DNA from: JAYPEY01 sp964519245 | GTDB lineage: Bacteria; Verrucomicrobiota; Verrucomicrobiia; Limisphaerales; JAYPEY01 | DNA: 64,000 nt | Reading direction: 5' to 3' | NCBI GenBank assembly: GCA_964519245.1 | Contig: CAZFLK010000002.1 | Coordinates: forward strand, 47,452 to 111,451 | Shown here: positions 9,647 through 18,749 of the stretch, one piece after another | How the letters are laid out: each line of letters begins with the position of its first letter | Position numbering within the stretch: the first letter of the stretch is position 1 | Notes under the pieces: model-generated | The model's input: only the letters and a program-made list of their open reading frames with translations | Database searches by the model: none | Told to the model about the DNA's origin: nothing | Made by a program: the position numbers and the translations under genes

Positions 9647-12016
9647 TTATTGGCTTGCGCGATAAGGTTTTCCTTGTTGATACAGGCTCAATCGGGACTT
9701 GTAATCGGCCAGTTCATTCCTGTTGGTCAGTTTCTCAATCGCTTCCTTCTGGATCGTCACGGCATTGGCGAAATCGCCGGCTTCGGCATACGCTGCGGCC
9801 AACGTATCCAGATACATCGGCGAACGATACATCGCGACGCAACGTTGGGCCCATTTCAATGCTTCAGCTCCATTCCGGAGGCCAAGATTGCGCGTTGTCG
9901 ACAACAGCCACGCCGCTCCATTCATTCCTCGCCAATACTCGGATTGCGCCGATTTTCGGTAGAGCTCAGCTTTGTCGCTTTCCTTGGAAGCCTTACCTGC
10001 CAATGTGAAGAGAGCGCGAGCGTCTCCGGCGTCGGCGGCCGCACTGGTCCAATCCGATGTGTCGAGCTTGATCATCGCCTCGATGTCGCCTTCCACGGCG
10101 GCCAATTCCATGCGGGCTTTGGTCCATCCTTTCCAGTCACGGTATTTGATCTTGTCGTTGGCCAACCAACCTTTGCGTTCCAACTCAAGGAAGACTCGTG
10201 AAACGGTTGGATCGTCCGAATCATGAAGTCCCAATCGCTTCAACGCCTTGCCGGCAAGGTAGCCGCCCCAAGTGTAATCCACTTTCGCTGCGACCGAAGC
10301 CCGCATCAGCCAGACTGGGGTAAAATCAGAATGCATTCGACTGAACTCCGCGCTGCTGGCGAGAAACTCCCAGAGCAAGCGTCGTTGTTCCCGGGCATTC
10401 GGGGCGCGCGCGGCTTCCTGGTAGATCAACTGAAGGGCCCCCCATTTACGTGTGTCTTCCCGGCTGAGCTTGGGGCCCTTTACCGTGTCACGCTTTGCCG
10501 CCGCCGCTGCGATCAATTTGTTCACATCGACCACTTCCGGAGGCAGCGGCGTTCCTACCCGGGACAAGGCTTCCTGAATCGCAGATTTGGCGCCGTCCAA
10601 TTCATTGCCCGCCAGCAGGGTCATTGCCGCCAACAGATGGGCCTCGTAGCGTTCGGCATCAATTCGGGCTGCTTCCTGCGCCGCCGCCAAGGCTTCGCTC
10701 AACTCATCCCTGTGAAAATGGCGGCTCGCTCGCGATATTGTCTTCTCGTAGCTCCGGTTGGTTTGGAACTGCTCGAGGGGAATCTCTTGGAAACCCTCCG
10801 GCGGCGCCGGTTCGGCTGCTTCCTCTGCGCGGGTCAGACCGATCTCTTCTCGGGAATCTTGTGTCCACTCCTCATAGCTTGCCGAATTGTCGGTCACTCG
10901 CGGGTTGCGGAAGAGCCGGGCTACACCGTCGGACGATTCCACGTAGAATTGTCCGAGGATCTTCCAGTGAAATTCGCGATGCTCACGTGCGAAGGTCCTG
11001 GTTTCTTCATGGGAGTGGATCGAGATCTCGATGCCTGAGCCGTCCTTCTCCCGCGTGATTAAAGCGGTCCGAGTGACGTTTGCGTCTGAAGCCGAATAAT
11101 TCCAGGAGCCTGTCAGTTTTTCCGGATTGAGGCCCGCGGTGCGCCGATTCAACTCACGCCAACCGCTTGCATCGGAGAGACGCGCCTTTCCCTCGCCAGG
11201 AAATGCGACAGTGAAGAATTGAAGCGCGTCGCGGTCGCCGATTACAGTCTCGATCTTGATTCGGTTGGCCGCGTGGGAGACATAGCTCCAAGAGCCTGTC
11301 ACGGGATCCTTAGCAGCGGCAGTTTCCACAGTGGCGGAGCCGTCTCCGCGAAAATCAAGCAGGGCGCCGTCGTTCGGATTCTGCCAGATCCCGATCAACG
11401 GCGATTGGGACAAAGGAGGAGCGGGCTTGCGCTCGACCAGGGCGAGGGCGAATTGTGCGTCGCCATACCGTGTTTCCGATTGGATCATCCCGATCCCAGG
11501 CGCATACCAGGTCGTCGTTCGGATTCCGTCGAGCCCGGTCGGTTGCGCGACCACTTTCGCGACGTCCTGAAAAAGGCGTCCTCCAACCTTCATCTGCCTC
11601 ACGAGGGATCCCGTCGCCGCCCATTTCAAACCATTCCGAGAGTATTCCCAGGTAGAGCCGCCTTTGAAAGGGGCGGGCAGAGACAGTCTCGTGGCACCAT
11701 CTGCCCCGAGCGTCTCAAGACCCTTTTCGCCGAAGCGCTGATGCGCGATGGGACCCTCAGCTGGCGGTGAAGCAAGATCTGCGAAACAGATTTCGTTCCA
11801 CCGGGCATCGGCTTGCTCGATCTCGGCGACCTTGCTGACTCGCAAGACGCCTTGTCGCGAACCGTTGATGATGTGGTGATAGAGCAGGGAGGTCGTCGCG
11901 CTCCAATCTGTCGCGTAGTCTGGCGCCGCCGCCGGAGCGGCTCCGGCGCAACCTGCCAGCGCTGTCGCCGTTAGACAGATTGTCCTGATCAATCCCGATA
12001 GTTGCCCGCAGTCCAT
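9647..12016 (-). CDS. tetratricopeptide-type lipoprotein of unknown function
   Basis: 789 residues. The N-terminus has a lipoprotein signal with a LAGC lipobox (Cys23), predicting an outer-membrane or periplasmic lipoprotein. Residues about 30-380 contain repeated beta-rich modules with the pattern LTGSWNYS / VTGSWSYVS, like lipocalin-type 'TxGxW' strands. The second half holds helical TPR-like repeats (for example RHFHRDELSEALAAAQEAAR and YLDTLAAAYAEAGDFANAVT). The start at 12016 gives the lipobox at the right distance. It is followed by the coiled-coil gene, suggesting an envelope complex. No catalytic motif is visible. Confidence 0.72.
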   Translation of the reverse strand: MDCGQLSGLIRTICLTATALAGCAGAAPAAAPDYATDWSATTSLLYHHIINGSRQGVLRVSKVAEIEQADARWNEICFADLASPPAEGPIAHQRFGEKGLETLGADGATRLSLPAPFKGGSTWEYSRNGLKWAATGSLVRQMKVGGRLFQDVAKVVAQPTGLDGIRTTTWYAPGIGMIQSETRYGDAQFALALVERKPAPPLSQSPLIGIWQNPNDGALLDFRGDGSATVETAAAKDPVTGSWSYVSHAANRIKIETVIGDRDALQFFTVAFPGEGKARLSDASGWRELNRRTAGLNPEKLTGSWNYSASDANVTRTALITREKDGSGIEISIHSHEETRTFAREHREFHWKILGQFYVESSDGVARLFRNPRVTDNSASYEEWTQDSREEIGLTRAEEAAEPAPPEGFQEIPLEQFQTNRSYEKTISRASRHFHRDELSEALAAAQEAARIDAERYEAHLLAAMTLLAGNELDGAKSAIQEALSRVGTPLPPEVVDVNKLIAAAAAKRDTVKGPKLSREDTRKWGALQLIYQEAARAPNAREQRRLLWEFLASSAEFSRMHSDFTPVWLMRASVAAKVDYTWGGYLAGKALKRLGLHDSDDPTVSRVFLELERKGWLANDKIKYRDWKGWTKARMELAAVEGDIEAMIKLDTSDWTSAAADAGDARALFTLAGKASKESDKAELYRKSAQSEYWRGMNGAAWLLSTTRNLGLRNGAEALKWAQRCVAMYRSPMYLDTLAAAYAEAGDFANAVTIQKEAIEKLTNRNELADYKSRLSLYQQGKPYRASQ

Positions 12017-12277
12017 GTGGGACCCTATGCATTCATACTGGCTGGACCGTCAAGCGCAGGAGGAAACGTTGGCTGCTGAACGCCCGATCAGGAGCCAAGC
12101 AGCGTCGCAGGAAGAGGCTTCTCGGGACGGGCCAGTGATCCGCGCATTCACACTCCAACGCAAAACCTGCCTGAACGACAACTGGCGGGTGAAATGGCCC
12201 GCGCCGGACAAAACATCACTGGTCCGGAGTCGCGCAAGGGATTCTCTGAGGGAAGTTCTTTCGGCTGCGACGACGCG

Positions 12278-12670
12278 TCAACGGCTTGTCAGCTTCCGCT
12301 CGATGCGGGCCTTGGTTTCAGAGAGCAGTTGATCGTACTTGCGTTGCTGTTTCTCGTTCAGTTCCGGTCGGATCTTGAGGCTGGCGTCGTCGAGGATGAC
12401 GACGATCCGTTCCAGAGTGTTGGCGTATTCCTTGTCCAGTTGGAGGCCGGCTTCCTCGACGTGGCTTTGGACCCGCATGAACTCATCCGGCGTGAGTTTC
12501 AACTCCTTGCGCAAGCGCTCCATGGTCTGGTGGGTGAACTCATCGACCGAGACCCGCTGGGCAACTGGCGCGTCCTGGACCTTGTCGGTCACCACGTGCC
12601 CGGTGTAGGCGCCGGCGCCAAAGATGCCGGTCAGCGCCGCGATGATTTTCCAGGCTCGAAAAAGGTTCAT
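12278..12670 (-). CDS. periplasmic sensor-like protein, CpxP/heavy-metal-sensor style
   Basis: 130 residues. One N-terminal membrane anchor or signal (FRAWKIIAALTGIFGAGAYTG) is followed by an all-helical domain with RLRKELKLTPDEFMRVQSH and LRPELNEKQQRKYDQLL-type motifs (the sequence reads IRPELNEKQQRKYDQLL). This 'LTPeQ ... LnekQ' pattern is typical of small periplasmic Spy/CpxP/CnrX-like proteins, though metal ligands are not obvious. It overlaps the upstream anti-sigma gene by 4 bp, so it is the third gene of a sigma/anti-sigma/sensor operon. By analogy with CnrX it may sense an envelope signal and control the anti-sigma; that is inference. Confidence 0.68.
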   Translation of the reverse strand: MNLFRAWKIIAALTGIFGAGAYTGHVVTDKVQDAPVAQRVSVDEFTHQTMERLRKELKLTPDEFMRVQSHVEEAGLQLDKEYANTLERIVVILDDASLKIRPELNEKQQRKYDQLLSETKARIERKLTSR

Positions 12671-12969
12671 GGGAAGAAGGCGAGTTCAAAAGTCTGATCC
12701 GTGAGCTCGACCAGCAGGTCCGCTTCGTGCGGTTGCTCGGCCAACGCGGGACCGCTGCTGGCTGCGATCAGCAAGGCGACCGCGCACGCTCCCACGAGGA
12801 AGCGGCAAGCCAAGGATTCCCAGGCGCGCAGCAGCGAGGGCATGGGATTGGCGAAGGCCCGGGCGACCACGCGGGTCGCGAATCCCATGGGGGCCTCCGG
12901 GTCCTCGCGGCGTTCCGCCGTCCGGGCGGCGGCCAAGAGGCGTTCCAGTTTTTCTTCTGCTTCATTCAT
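12667..12969 (-). CDS. putative membrane anti-sigma factor
   Basis: 100 residues. A charged cytoplasmic N-terminal half (EEKLERLLAAARTAERRED) is followed by one membrane helix (about 54-76, CRFLVGACAVALLIAASSG) and a short periplasmic tail. It overlaps the sigma gene by 8 bp and the sensor gene by 4 bp, indicating translational coupling. Position, size and topology fit an anti-sigma factor that binds the co-encoded ECF sigma at the membrane. No zinc-binding HxxxCxxC motif is present, so it is not of the ZAS class. Confidence 0.62.
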   Translation of the reverse strand: MNEAEEKLERLLAAARTAERREDPEAPMGFATRVVARAFANPMPSLLRAWESLACRFLVGACAVALLIAASSGPALAEQPHEADLLVELTDQTFELAFFP

Positions 12970-13552
12970 GCGGCATGCCTTGTTCCAGGTCTTCCAGATG
13001 TTGCTTCAATTTCTTGCGGGCCCGGTGAGCCCGGACTTTGATCGCGGAGGCCTTCCAGCCCGTGATCTCCATGATTTCGGCGACGCTCTTCTGCTGCAGA
13101 TCCAGGAGATTGATCACCAGGCGATCTTCCGGCCCCAGGCGTCCCATCAGCTTGTCCAGGACGTCCCTGGCCGATTCGCCGTCGGTCACCGTCGCCGTCG
13201 AGTTGGCCTTGAGCGTCGCCTCCATCACCTCGGCTTCCTGTTCGCCCAGATCCGCCCAGCGCAGCTCCGGCCGGCGCTTCTGGTAACGCAGCTTGTCGAT
13301 GCAGGTGGTCACGGCGATGCGCGACACCCAATGTTCAAGGGGCATCTCGCCGCGATACTGCTGCAGATTCGCAAACATCTTCAAATACACGTCCTGCGCG
13401 AGATCCTCCTCGGACATCCGCCAGGGAAGATGCGCGCGCACAATCTTGATCACCAGTGGATACAGATGATCCACCAGCTCGCGGGCCGCGGCCTCATCTC
13501 GTTCCCGGACCCGCTCAAGGCAGGCGGCGACATCCAATGCCTCTTCAGCCAT
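12962..13552 (-). CDS. ECF-type RNA polymerase sigma factor
   Basis: 196 residues. Region 2 is seen in EEDLAQDVYLKMFANLQQYR and HWVSRIAVTTCIDKLRYQKR (core binding and -10 recognition). Region 4 is seen in LGPEDRLVINLLDLQQKSVA and ITGWKASAIKVRAHRARKKL (helix-turn-helix for the -35). There is no sigma 1.1 or region 3, as expected for ECF sigmas. It heads an overlapping three-gene operon with an anti-sigma-like membrane protein and a periplasmic sensor-like protein, so its activity is probably set by an envelope signal. Its target promoters are not recognisable in the window. Confidence 0.92.
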   Translation of the reverse strand: MAEEALDVAACLERVRERDEAAARELVDHLYPLVIKIVRAHLPWRMSEEDLAQDVYLKMFANLQQYRGEMPLEHWVSRIAVTTCIDKLRYQKRRPELRWADLGEQEAEVMEATLKANSTATVTDGESARDVLDKLMGRLGPEDRLVINLLDLQQKSVAEIMEITGWKASAIKVRAHRARKKLKQHLEDLEQGMPHE

Positions 13553-13731
13553 GGCTACGCATGCAACGTCTCCGCCATGAATGCTGATGACGTCGGCGAA
13601 CTACTGCGGTTACCCATGAATTTGGATCGTGGGGACGGAAGGGGCGATGACAAGGCGAATCGTGGGCGCCGCAGTCGCGGCGTTCTCGAAATCGATTGCC
13701 ACGGGTGGGTTCTTCCCGAATCCTTGGATTC

Positions 13732-14517
13732 ATGAAGTCCCAAATCAGAATAATCGCCGTCGCGCTGGCAGTATGGGCCGTCCCCTTCGTTTCATCCTCG
13801 TCCGCCCAGTCCTCGGGAGGCTTCTTCCGGAGTTTGTTCGGGAACGCGAAGACCGAGACCGCGGAGGAGAGCCGGTCCAGCGCGGTTCTCGCGGGCCTCT
13901 CCTCCGAGCAGGTCGCGTCGGGCTTGCGGGAAGCATTGGGCGAGGGTGTCCAACTGGCCATTGCGGAACTCGGCCGCACGAATGGTTTCCTGACCAATGC
14001 CACGTTCCGGATACCGATGCCTCGGCGCCTCTTGCGCATCGAACGCGGCTTGCGGAAGTTCGGCCAGGACCGGATTGCGGACGACTTCATCTTGTCGATG
14101 AATCGCGCGGCCGAGCAGGCGGTTCCCGCGGCGGCAAAGATCTTCAGCGACACGGTGAAGGGCATGTCCATCGAGGACGCCAAGACGATTCTCCTGGGAG
14201 ACGACGACGCGGCGACAACCTACTTCCGTGAAGCCACGGAGAAGGAATTGCAGGCGCGTTTTCGGCCGATCGTCGAGGAAGCCACCGCCAAGACCGGAGT
14301 CACGGCCGCCTACAAGGCCTTGATGGGCAGTTCCGGACTGGGACGAAAGTTGCTCAGTTTTGGCGGCGGCGGCGATCTGGACGAACACGTCACCGACCAG
14401 GCATTGGAATCGTTGTTCAAGCGGATCGCCGCGCAGGAACTCAAAATCCGGAGCACGCCCGCGGCGAGGACGACCCAAACCCTGCAGAAGGTTTTCGGCG
14501 TCCTGCAGGGGCGTTAG
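13732..14517 (+). CDS. DUF4197 family exported protein
   Basis: 261 residues. A signal peptide (SQIRIIAVALAVWAVPFVSS, cleavage near SSA-Q) precedes a helical domain with the DUF4197 pattern: GLREALGEGVQLAIAELGRT then NGFLTNATFRIPMPRRL, and later FSDTVKGMSIEDAKTILLGD and the C-terminal AKTGVTAAYKALMG. The function of the family is not known. The start at 13732 is chosen over an upstream ATG at 13696 because it begins directly with the signal peptide. The gene is divergent from the sigma operon (179 bp apart) and appears monocistronic. Confidence 0.85.
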   Translation: MKSQIRIIAVALAVWAVPFVSSSSAQSSGGFFRSLFGNAKTETAEESRSSAVLAGLSSEQVASGLREALGEGVQLAIAELGRTNGFLTNATFRIPMPRRLLRIERGLRKFGQDRIADDFILSMNRAAEQAVPAAAKIFSDTVKGMSIEDAKTILLGDDDAATTYFREATEKELQARFRPIVEEATAKTGVTAAYKALMGSSGLGRKLLSFGGGGDLDEHVTDQALESLFKRIAAQELKIRSTPAARTTQTLQKVFGVLQGR

Positions 14518-14616
14518 GCAAGAAGGAAGACTGCGCTCCGTATGCGGTATAGGGGCGCGCTTTCCGTTCCGCCCATTCCAGGTCTCCCGGGAATTCCAGG
14601 GCGGCAAGCTCCTCCC

Positions 14617-17600
14617 TCACTTCCCCGCCGCGACATTCTTTCCAGCGGTCATGCGGCGGGTGATGAAGGTGCGGACCTTGGCGATCCTGGTCTTGCCGAG
14701 GAGGGCGATGGCGTTCTTCGTGTCCTTGCCCACGAAGGGCTCGGCGGCGTACCAATACATGAGCGGGAGGTTGTGGTCGTCGGCGTCTTCCGCGCGTCCA
14801 AGCAGCGCGATCAGGGTGTTCTTGCGCTTGTCAATCGGCGTGCGTTGCATGGCGGCGGCGAGGTAGAGGCGGACAAAGGCCGAATCATCCTCGGCGGCCA
14901 TGCGGGCGAATTCCTTCAACACCGCGTCGCTGGGATCCTTGCCTTCGCAGGCCAGTTGGATGGCCCAGGCGCGGACGTATTCGCTTTTCGCCTTGAAGGA
15001 CTGCAGCGCGATTTCTTCGGAGAAGCCGCCGGTCGCATGCAGGGCCCACATCGCGCGGAGCTTGCGGGTGACGTCAGGGTTGGTGTTGAGGATCTTCAGC
15101 AGCGCCTGGTGGACCTTCGGATTGGGCCCGCGCTCCTGGAGGACGCGGCGGGCGTGACGCACATGCCAGTCGTTCTTGTGGAGTTGGTATTGCACGAGTT
15201 CCTCATCGCTGGCCTTCTGCATATCGACCTTGGTGGTCTTGGTCTTGCCGTAGGCGACCTTGAAGATGCGGCCGTTGGAACGGTCGTGCACGACCGGGTC
15301 GCGGCGGTGGCATTGGTTCAGGTCATACCAGTCGATGAGGTAGACGGAGCCGTCCTGGTCGTAGAGGAGGTTCACGATCTGCGAGGCCTTGTCGTTGAAG
15401 TGGATCAGGTCGGCCCCGTGTTTGCCGACGTAGCCCGAGCCCTTGCGGACGGGGACGTCCATATTGATGCGCGAGCCGTGGATGTTGTTCATGAAGGCCT
15501 TGTCGCGGTACTCCTCCGGCCAGCTGTCGCCGAGATACATCATCAGGCCTGCGTGGGCGTGGCCGCCGCCGACCTTGTCCGAGCGCGCGTTGCCTTGGTG
15601 CGGTCGAGCGCCCAGGTAGTGCAGGTGATCGGCGATAGTCTTGATGTCCTCGTAGATGTAGGGGCTGAAGTGCTTGCCGCCCTGGCGGTGATAGCGCGCG
15701 CCCTGGATCATGTGGAAGAAGTGCGGAATCACGCAGGCTTCGATGAAGCATTGGCCGTAGTCATTGAAGTCAACGCCCCAAGGATTGCTGGTGCCGTAGG
15801 CAAAGACTTCGAATTCCTTCCTGGTTGGATGCCAGCGCCAGACGCCGGCGTTCAGGGGTGTGCGTTGGTCGGCCGGCGTGCCCGGCTTGCCGACCTTGGA
15901 ATGCGTGAACACGCCGTGGCAGCCGTAGAGCCAGCCGTCGGGTCCCCAGCAAAAGGTGTTCAAGGTCTCGTGCGTATCCTGGTAGCCCCAGCCGTCCAGC
16001 AGGATCTCGGGCTTGCCGTCCGGGACGTCGTCGCCATCCTTGTCTGGAATGAACATGAAGTAGGGAGCCGCGCCGACAAAGACGCCGCCGAAGCCGACTT
16101 CCACGCCGCTGACCAGATTCAGGTTCTCGATGAAGACCTTGCGCTTGTCGTGGACGCCGTCGCCGTTGGTGTCCTCCAGGATGACGATGCGGTCCTGGCC
16201 CTTGCCCTCGGGTTGGCGGATCGGGTAGTCGTAGGATTCGGCGACCCAGAGCCGGCCGCGGTCGTCGATGCAGAAGCCGATCGGTTGCCGCACCTCAGGC
16301 TCGGCCGCGAACATGGTGGCCGTAAAACCCTCGGGCAGGGTGAGTTCCTTGATGGCATCGGCCGGGGAAAGTCCGGCGTTCTTGACGACGTCCAGGGGAG
16401 GGAGTTCGGGCGCGCCGCCCTTGGCTCCGATAATTGCCGCAGATTGGATGCTTGGTCGCGCGCGGTGGAAGCGGAAGTCGTCAAAATTCACGTGTCCCCA
16501 GCCGCTGGTGTGTTGGTCGATGACGCGCACGCTGATCTCCTTGTTCTTCATCTTGCGGAGGTCGACGACGGCGAGGAGCATGTTCTCGCGGTTGCGCCCG
16601 CGGGCGGTGAAGAAGGCCTTGCCGGTGGCGCGGTCGATCAATTCCACCCGGGTCTCGGCATGGCTGCCGCCGCCGACGCGGAAGGTCGCCCAATCGTGAG
16701 TGACCTTGAAGGGAACCGACTCGATCGTGCCCTTGGGCGTGTCTCGCAGGATTTCGTAACCGCCCAGCCAGTAACGGCCCTGGCGTTCCGCCTTCTTGCC
16801 TTCACCGAATGGACGGTTGGCGTCGATGCCTCCCTTGATCGGTTGCTTTTCAAATGCGCGGCCGGCGGTTGTCCAGTCCCGGAGATCGCCGGTCTCGAAA
16901 TCGAGGTTGAGGGGCTTGCCGTCCTTGCCCTTGGGCAGTTCGCCGCCGGTGGGGGCGGGGTTGGCGAAGGCAACGTCTTTCGGTTTTGCGGCCGCCGGTT
17001 TGGCCTGCGCGACCTTCTTTGGCGCGACATAGACCTTGGGTTGCGCCTGGTCCCAGGCGGCCTTGCTCACCGACTTCTTCCGGTGGGCGAAGACATAGGT
17101 TCCCTTCTTGTTGCCAATGATGAGGTCGTCGAGTCCATCGCCGTTGAAATCCGCCACGCCGATCTGCCGGCCGACGCCGGAATCGCCGTCGATCTGGTAG
17201 GGCAGGAAATCCACCTTGCCGCCGTCGCGCGTGAGCTTGAACCAGTAGATGACCGGGGCTGCGCCGGGCTCGGGGTCCTTGTTTGGGCCGTGCGCCCAGT
17301 AGGTCTTGCCGGTGACGATGTCCTTGAGGCCGTCGCCGTCCATGTCGAACAACTCGACCGCGTGAAGCTGAGAGAACTTGACGCCGTATTTGTTCTCGTC
17401 GCGTTCCTTGTTCATGAAAATGTGCATCTTGAACTTCGGATGGCCGTTGGCGTCCTTGTCGGCGAGTTGTTCGTGCCAGGCGAGGCCGTAGCCGTGGGCC
17501 GCGACGCTGGTGATGACATCGTTGCGGCCGTCGTCGTTGACGTCGTAGGCGTACATCTGCGCGCCGCCTCCGGGGCTGAACATCGCGGGGTGCAGGGTCC

Positions 17601-18333
17601 AAAGCCCGCCGAGCTTCTTCGGTTGTTCCCACCAACCGCTCTTGAACAGGATGTCCTGACGGCCGTCGCCATTGACATCGCCGAGGCCGAGGCCGTGCGT
17701 GTAGCGCTGCCAGTTGCCGCCCTTTGAGATGGCGGTGAATTTCCAGGGTCTGGTTGGCGCGTTCCAGTCCGGCTCCGCGTAGCCGAAGTTGCCCTCGAAG
17801 TTGCAGACGATCTCGGGCTTTCCGTCGCCGGTCAGGTCGGCGAAGGTGGGGGATTCATTGTCGACGTTGGGAAAGACCGCGTGCCGTTCCCAATGCTTCT
17901 CCGCGCCCTTGGGGTTCAGGTAGAGATAGGCCGGCGTGTGGGGCAGGCCGTAGGTGAGCACGTCGTTCCAGCCGTCGCCGTTGAAGTCGTGGGCGAAGGC
18001 AAAGAAGTTGTCGGTCGAATAGGCGTTGCGATTGCCGAGCGCGCCCACGAAGCCGGGGATGGTCTTCTCCGTGCCGTCCTTCCCCTTGAGCTTGAAGGTC
18101 GTCGTGTCGGGATAGATCTCGTGGCGCTGCTTGAAGTCCGGGCCCTCCCACCAATAGGGGCCGCAGATGGCGTCGGGTTTGCCGTCGTTGTTCAGATCGC
18201 CGAAGTTCGCGCCCTCGCTCCAATAATGCTGGTCGAGGTGATGCTTCTCAAAGGTATGAATCGTATAGTCTGCCGCGGTCGCGGAAACCGCGCCAACGGC
18301 CAAGGCGCCCAGGAAGGGGAGAAGTCGGTTCAT
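14617..18333 (-). CDS. FG-GAP/VCBS repeat protein fused to a PVC-type membrane-bound dehydrogenase-like propeller
   Basis: 1238 residues. After a signal peptide (NRLLPFLGALAVGAVSATA) the first ~430 residues contain repeated FG-GAP/VCBS units with calcium-type loops (DLNNDGKPDAICG, DFNGDGLDDLIIG, DMDGDGLKDIVTG). A beta-sandwich follows (about 500-660, ending HTSGWGHVNFDDFRF, similar to the accessory domain of some family-32 glycosidases). Next comes the Pirellula/Verrucomicrobia dehydrogenase-like propeller (about 690-1060, with EGFTATMFAAEPEVRQPIGF and VGGGHAHAGLMMYLGD), then HEAT-like helices. No CxxCH heme motif is present, unlike many relatives. The frame is open 50 codons upstream, but the ATG at 18333 starts the signal peptide. 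Its substrate is unknown. Confidence 0.85.
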   Translation of the reverse strand: MNRLLPFLGALAVGAVSATAADYTIHTFEKHHLDQHYWSEGANFGDLNNDGKPDAICGPYWWEGPDFKQRHEIYPDTTTFKLKGKDGTEKTIPGFVGALGNRNAYSTDNFFAFAHDFNGDGWNDVLTYGLPHTPAYLYLNPKGAEKHWERHAVFPNVDNESPTFADLTGDGKPEIVCNFEGNFGYAEPDWNAPTRPWKFTAISKGGNWQRYTHGLGLGDVNGDGRQDILFKSGWWEQPKKLGGLWTLHPAMFSPGGGAQMYAYDVNDDGRNDVITSVAAHGYGLAWHEQLADKDANGHPKFKMHIFMNKERDENKYGVKFSQLHAVELFDMDGDGLKDIVTGKTYWAHGPNKDPEPGAAPVIYWFKLTRDGGKVDFLPYQIDGDSGVGRQIGVADFNGDGLDDLIIGNKKGTYVFAHRKKSVSKAAWDQAQPKVYVAPKKVAQAKPAAAKPKDVAFANPAPTGGELPKGKDGKPLNLDFETGDLRDWTTAGRAFEKQPIKGGIDANRPFGEGKKAERQGRYWLGGYEILRDTPKGTIESVPFKVTHDWATFRVGGGSHAETRVELIDRATGKAFFTARGRNRENMLLAVVDLRKMKNKEISVRVIDQHTSGWGHVNFDDFRFHRARPSIQSAAIIGAKGGAPELPPLDVVKNAGLSPADAIKELTLPEGFTATMFAAEPEVRQPIGFCIDDRGRLWVAESYDYPIRQPEGKGQDRIVILEDTNGDGVHDKRKVFIENLNLVSGVEVGFGGVFVGAAPYFMFIPDKDGDDVPDGKPEILLDGWGYQDTHETLNTFCWGPDGWLYGCHGVFTHSKVGKPGTPADQRTPLNAGVWRWHPTRKEFEVFAYGTSNPWGVDFNDYGQCFIEACVIPHFFHMIQGARYHRQGGKHFSPYIYEDIKTIADHLHYLGARPHQGNARSDKVGGGHAHAGLMMYLGDSWPEEYRDKAFMNNIHGSRINMDVPVRKGSGYVGKHGADLIHFNDKASQIVNLLYDQDGSVYLIDWYDLNQCHRRDPVVHDRSNGRIFKVAYGKTKTTKVDMQKASDEELVQYQLHKNDWHVRHARRVLQERGPNPKVHQALLKILNTNPDVTRKLRAMWALHATGGFSEEIALQSFKAKSEYVRAWAIQLACEGKDPSDAVLKEFARMAAEDDSAFVRLYLAAAMQRTPIDKRKNTLIALLGRAEDADDHNLPLMYWYAAEPFVGKDTKNAIALLGKTRIAKVRTFITRRMTAGKNVAAGK

Positions 18334-18371
18334 GGCGCACAGTGATACGCCTTGGACGGCTGGGGTAAAGA

Positions 18372-18544
18372 CTGAATATCGGGTTGTGGAACAAGTGCGC
18401 GCCCAGCTCTTCAGCCGTCTTGGCTTCGTGGTCGCGGAGGAGTTGGATGATGTCCGCATTCTTGTCCGGGTTTCGCTGGGCAATATCGAGGGCTGTTCGT
18501 GGCCCGGTGGAGCCGTGGTTCTTCACCGCGTTGATGGCGGCGCC
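18372..18544 (-). pseudogene. remnant of an ankyrin-repeat protein gene
   Basis: On the minus strand one frame reads INAVKNHGSTGPRTALDIAQ, then RNPDKNADIIQLLRDHEAKT and AEEL. This is the end of an ankyrin repeat and the usual 'LLRxHGAKTAEEL' tail of verrucomicrobial ankyrin proteins. A TGA stop lies in frame directly upstream (18545-18547), and no start or earlier repeats remain, so it is a gene fragment. It occupies the otherwise gene-free 18334-18749 interval; in the rest of that interval I see nothing convincing. Confidence 0.5.
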
Positions 18545-18749
18545 TCATTTTGGCGCCTGTGCGTTCACCGCCAGGTAGCTTTCTCTCTCGTAGGAGGAGC
18601 GCGTTCGCGACGGCGGAAAGATTCGATGCCAACCGGGGCGCCGACGCTGTCCACCCGGGCCAATAGTCGTGGATGTCGAAGAAGGGCCGATTGTTCTCTG
18701 TCAGGGAACTCATGTTCGGCCGGATCCAAGCGCCTCGTCGCCCGCGGGG

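Noticed and set aside
14542..17727. Long open frame (over 1000 codons) on the plus strand opposite the FG-GAP/dehydrogenase-like gene
   Set aside because: It mirrors the codon positions of the real gene in GC-rich DNA and has no recognisable domain or signal; the minus-strand protein matches several families.
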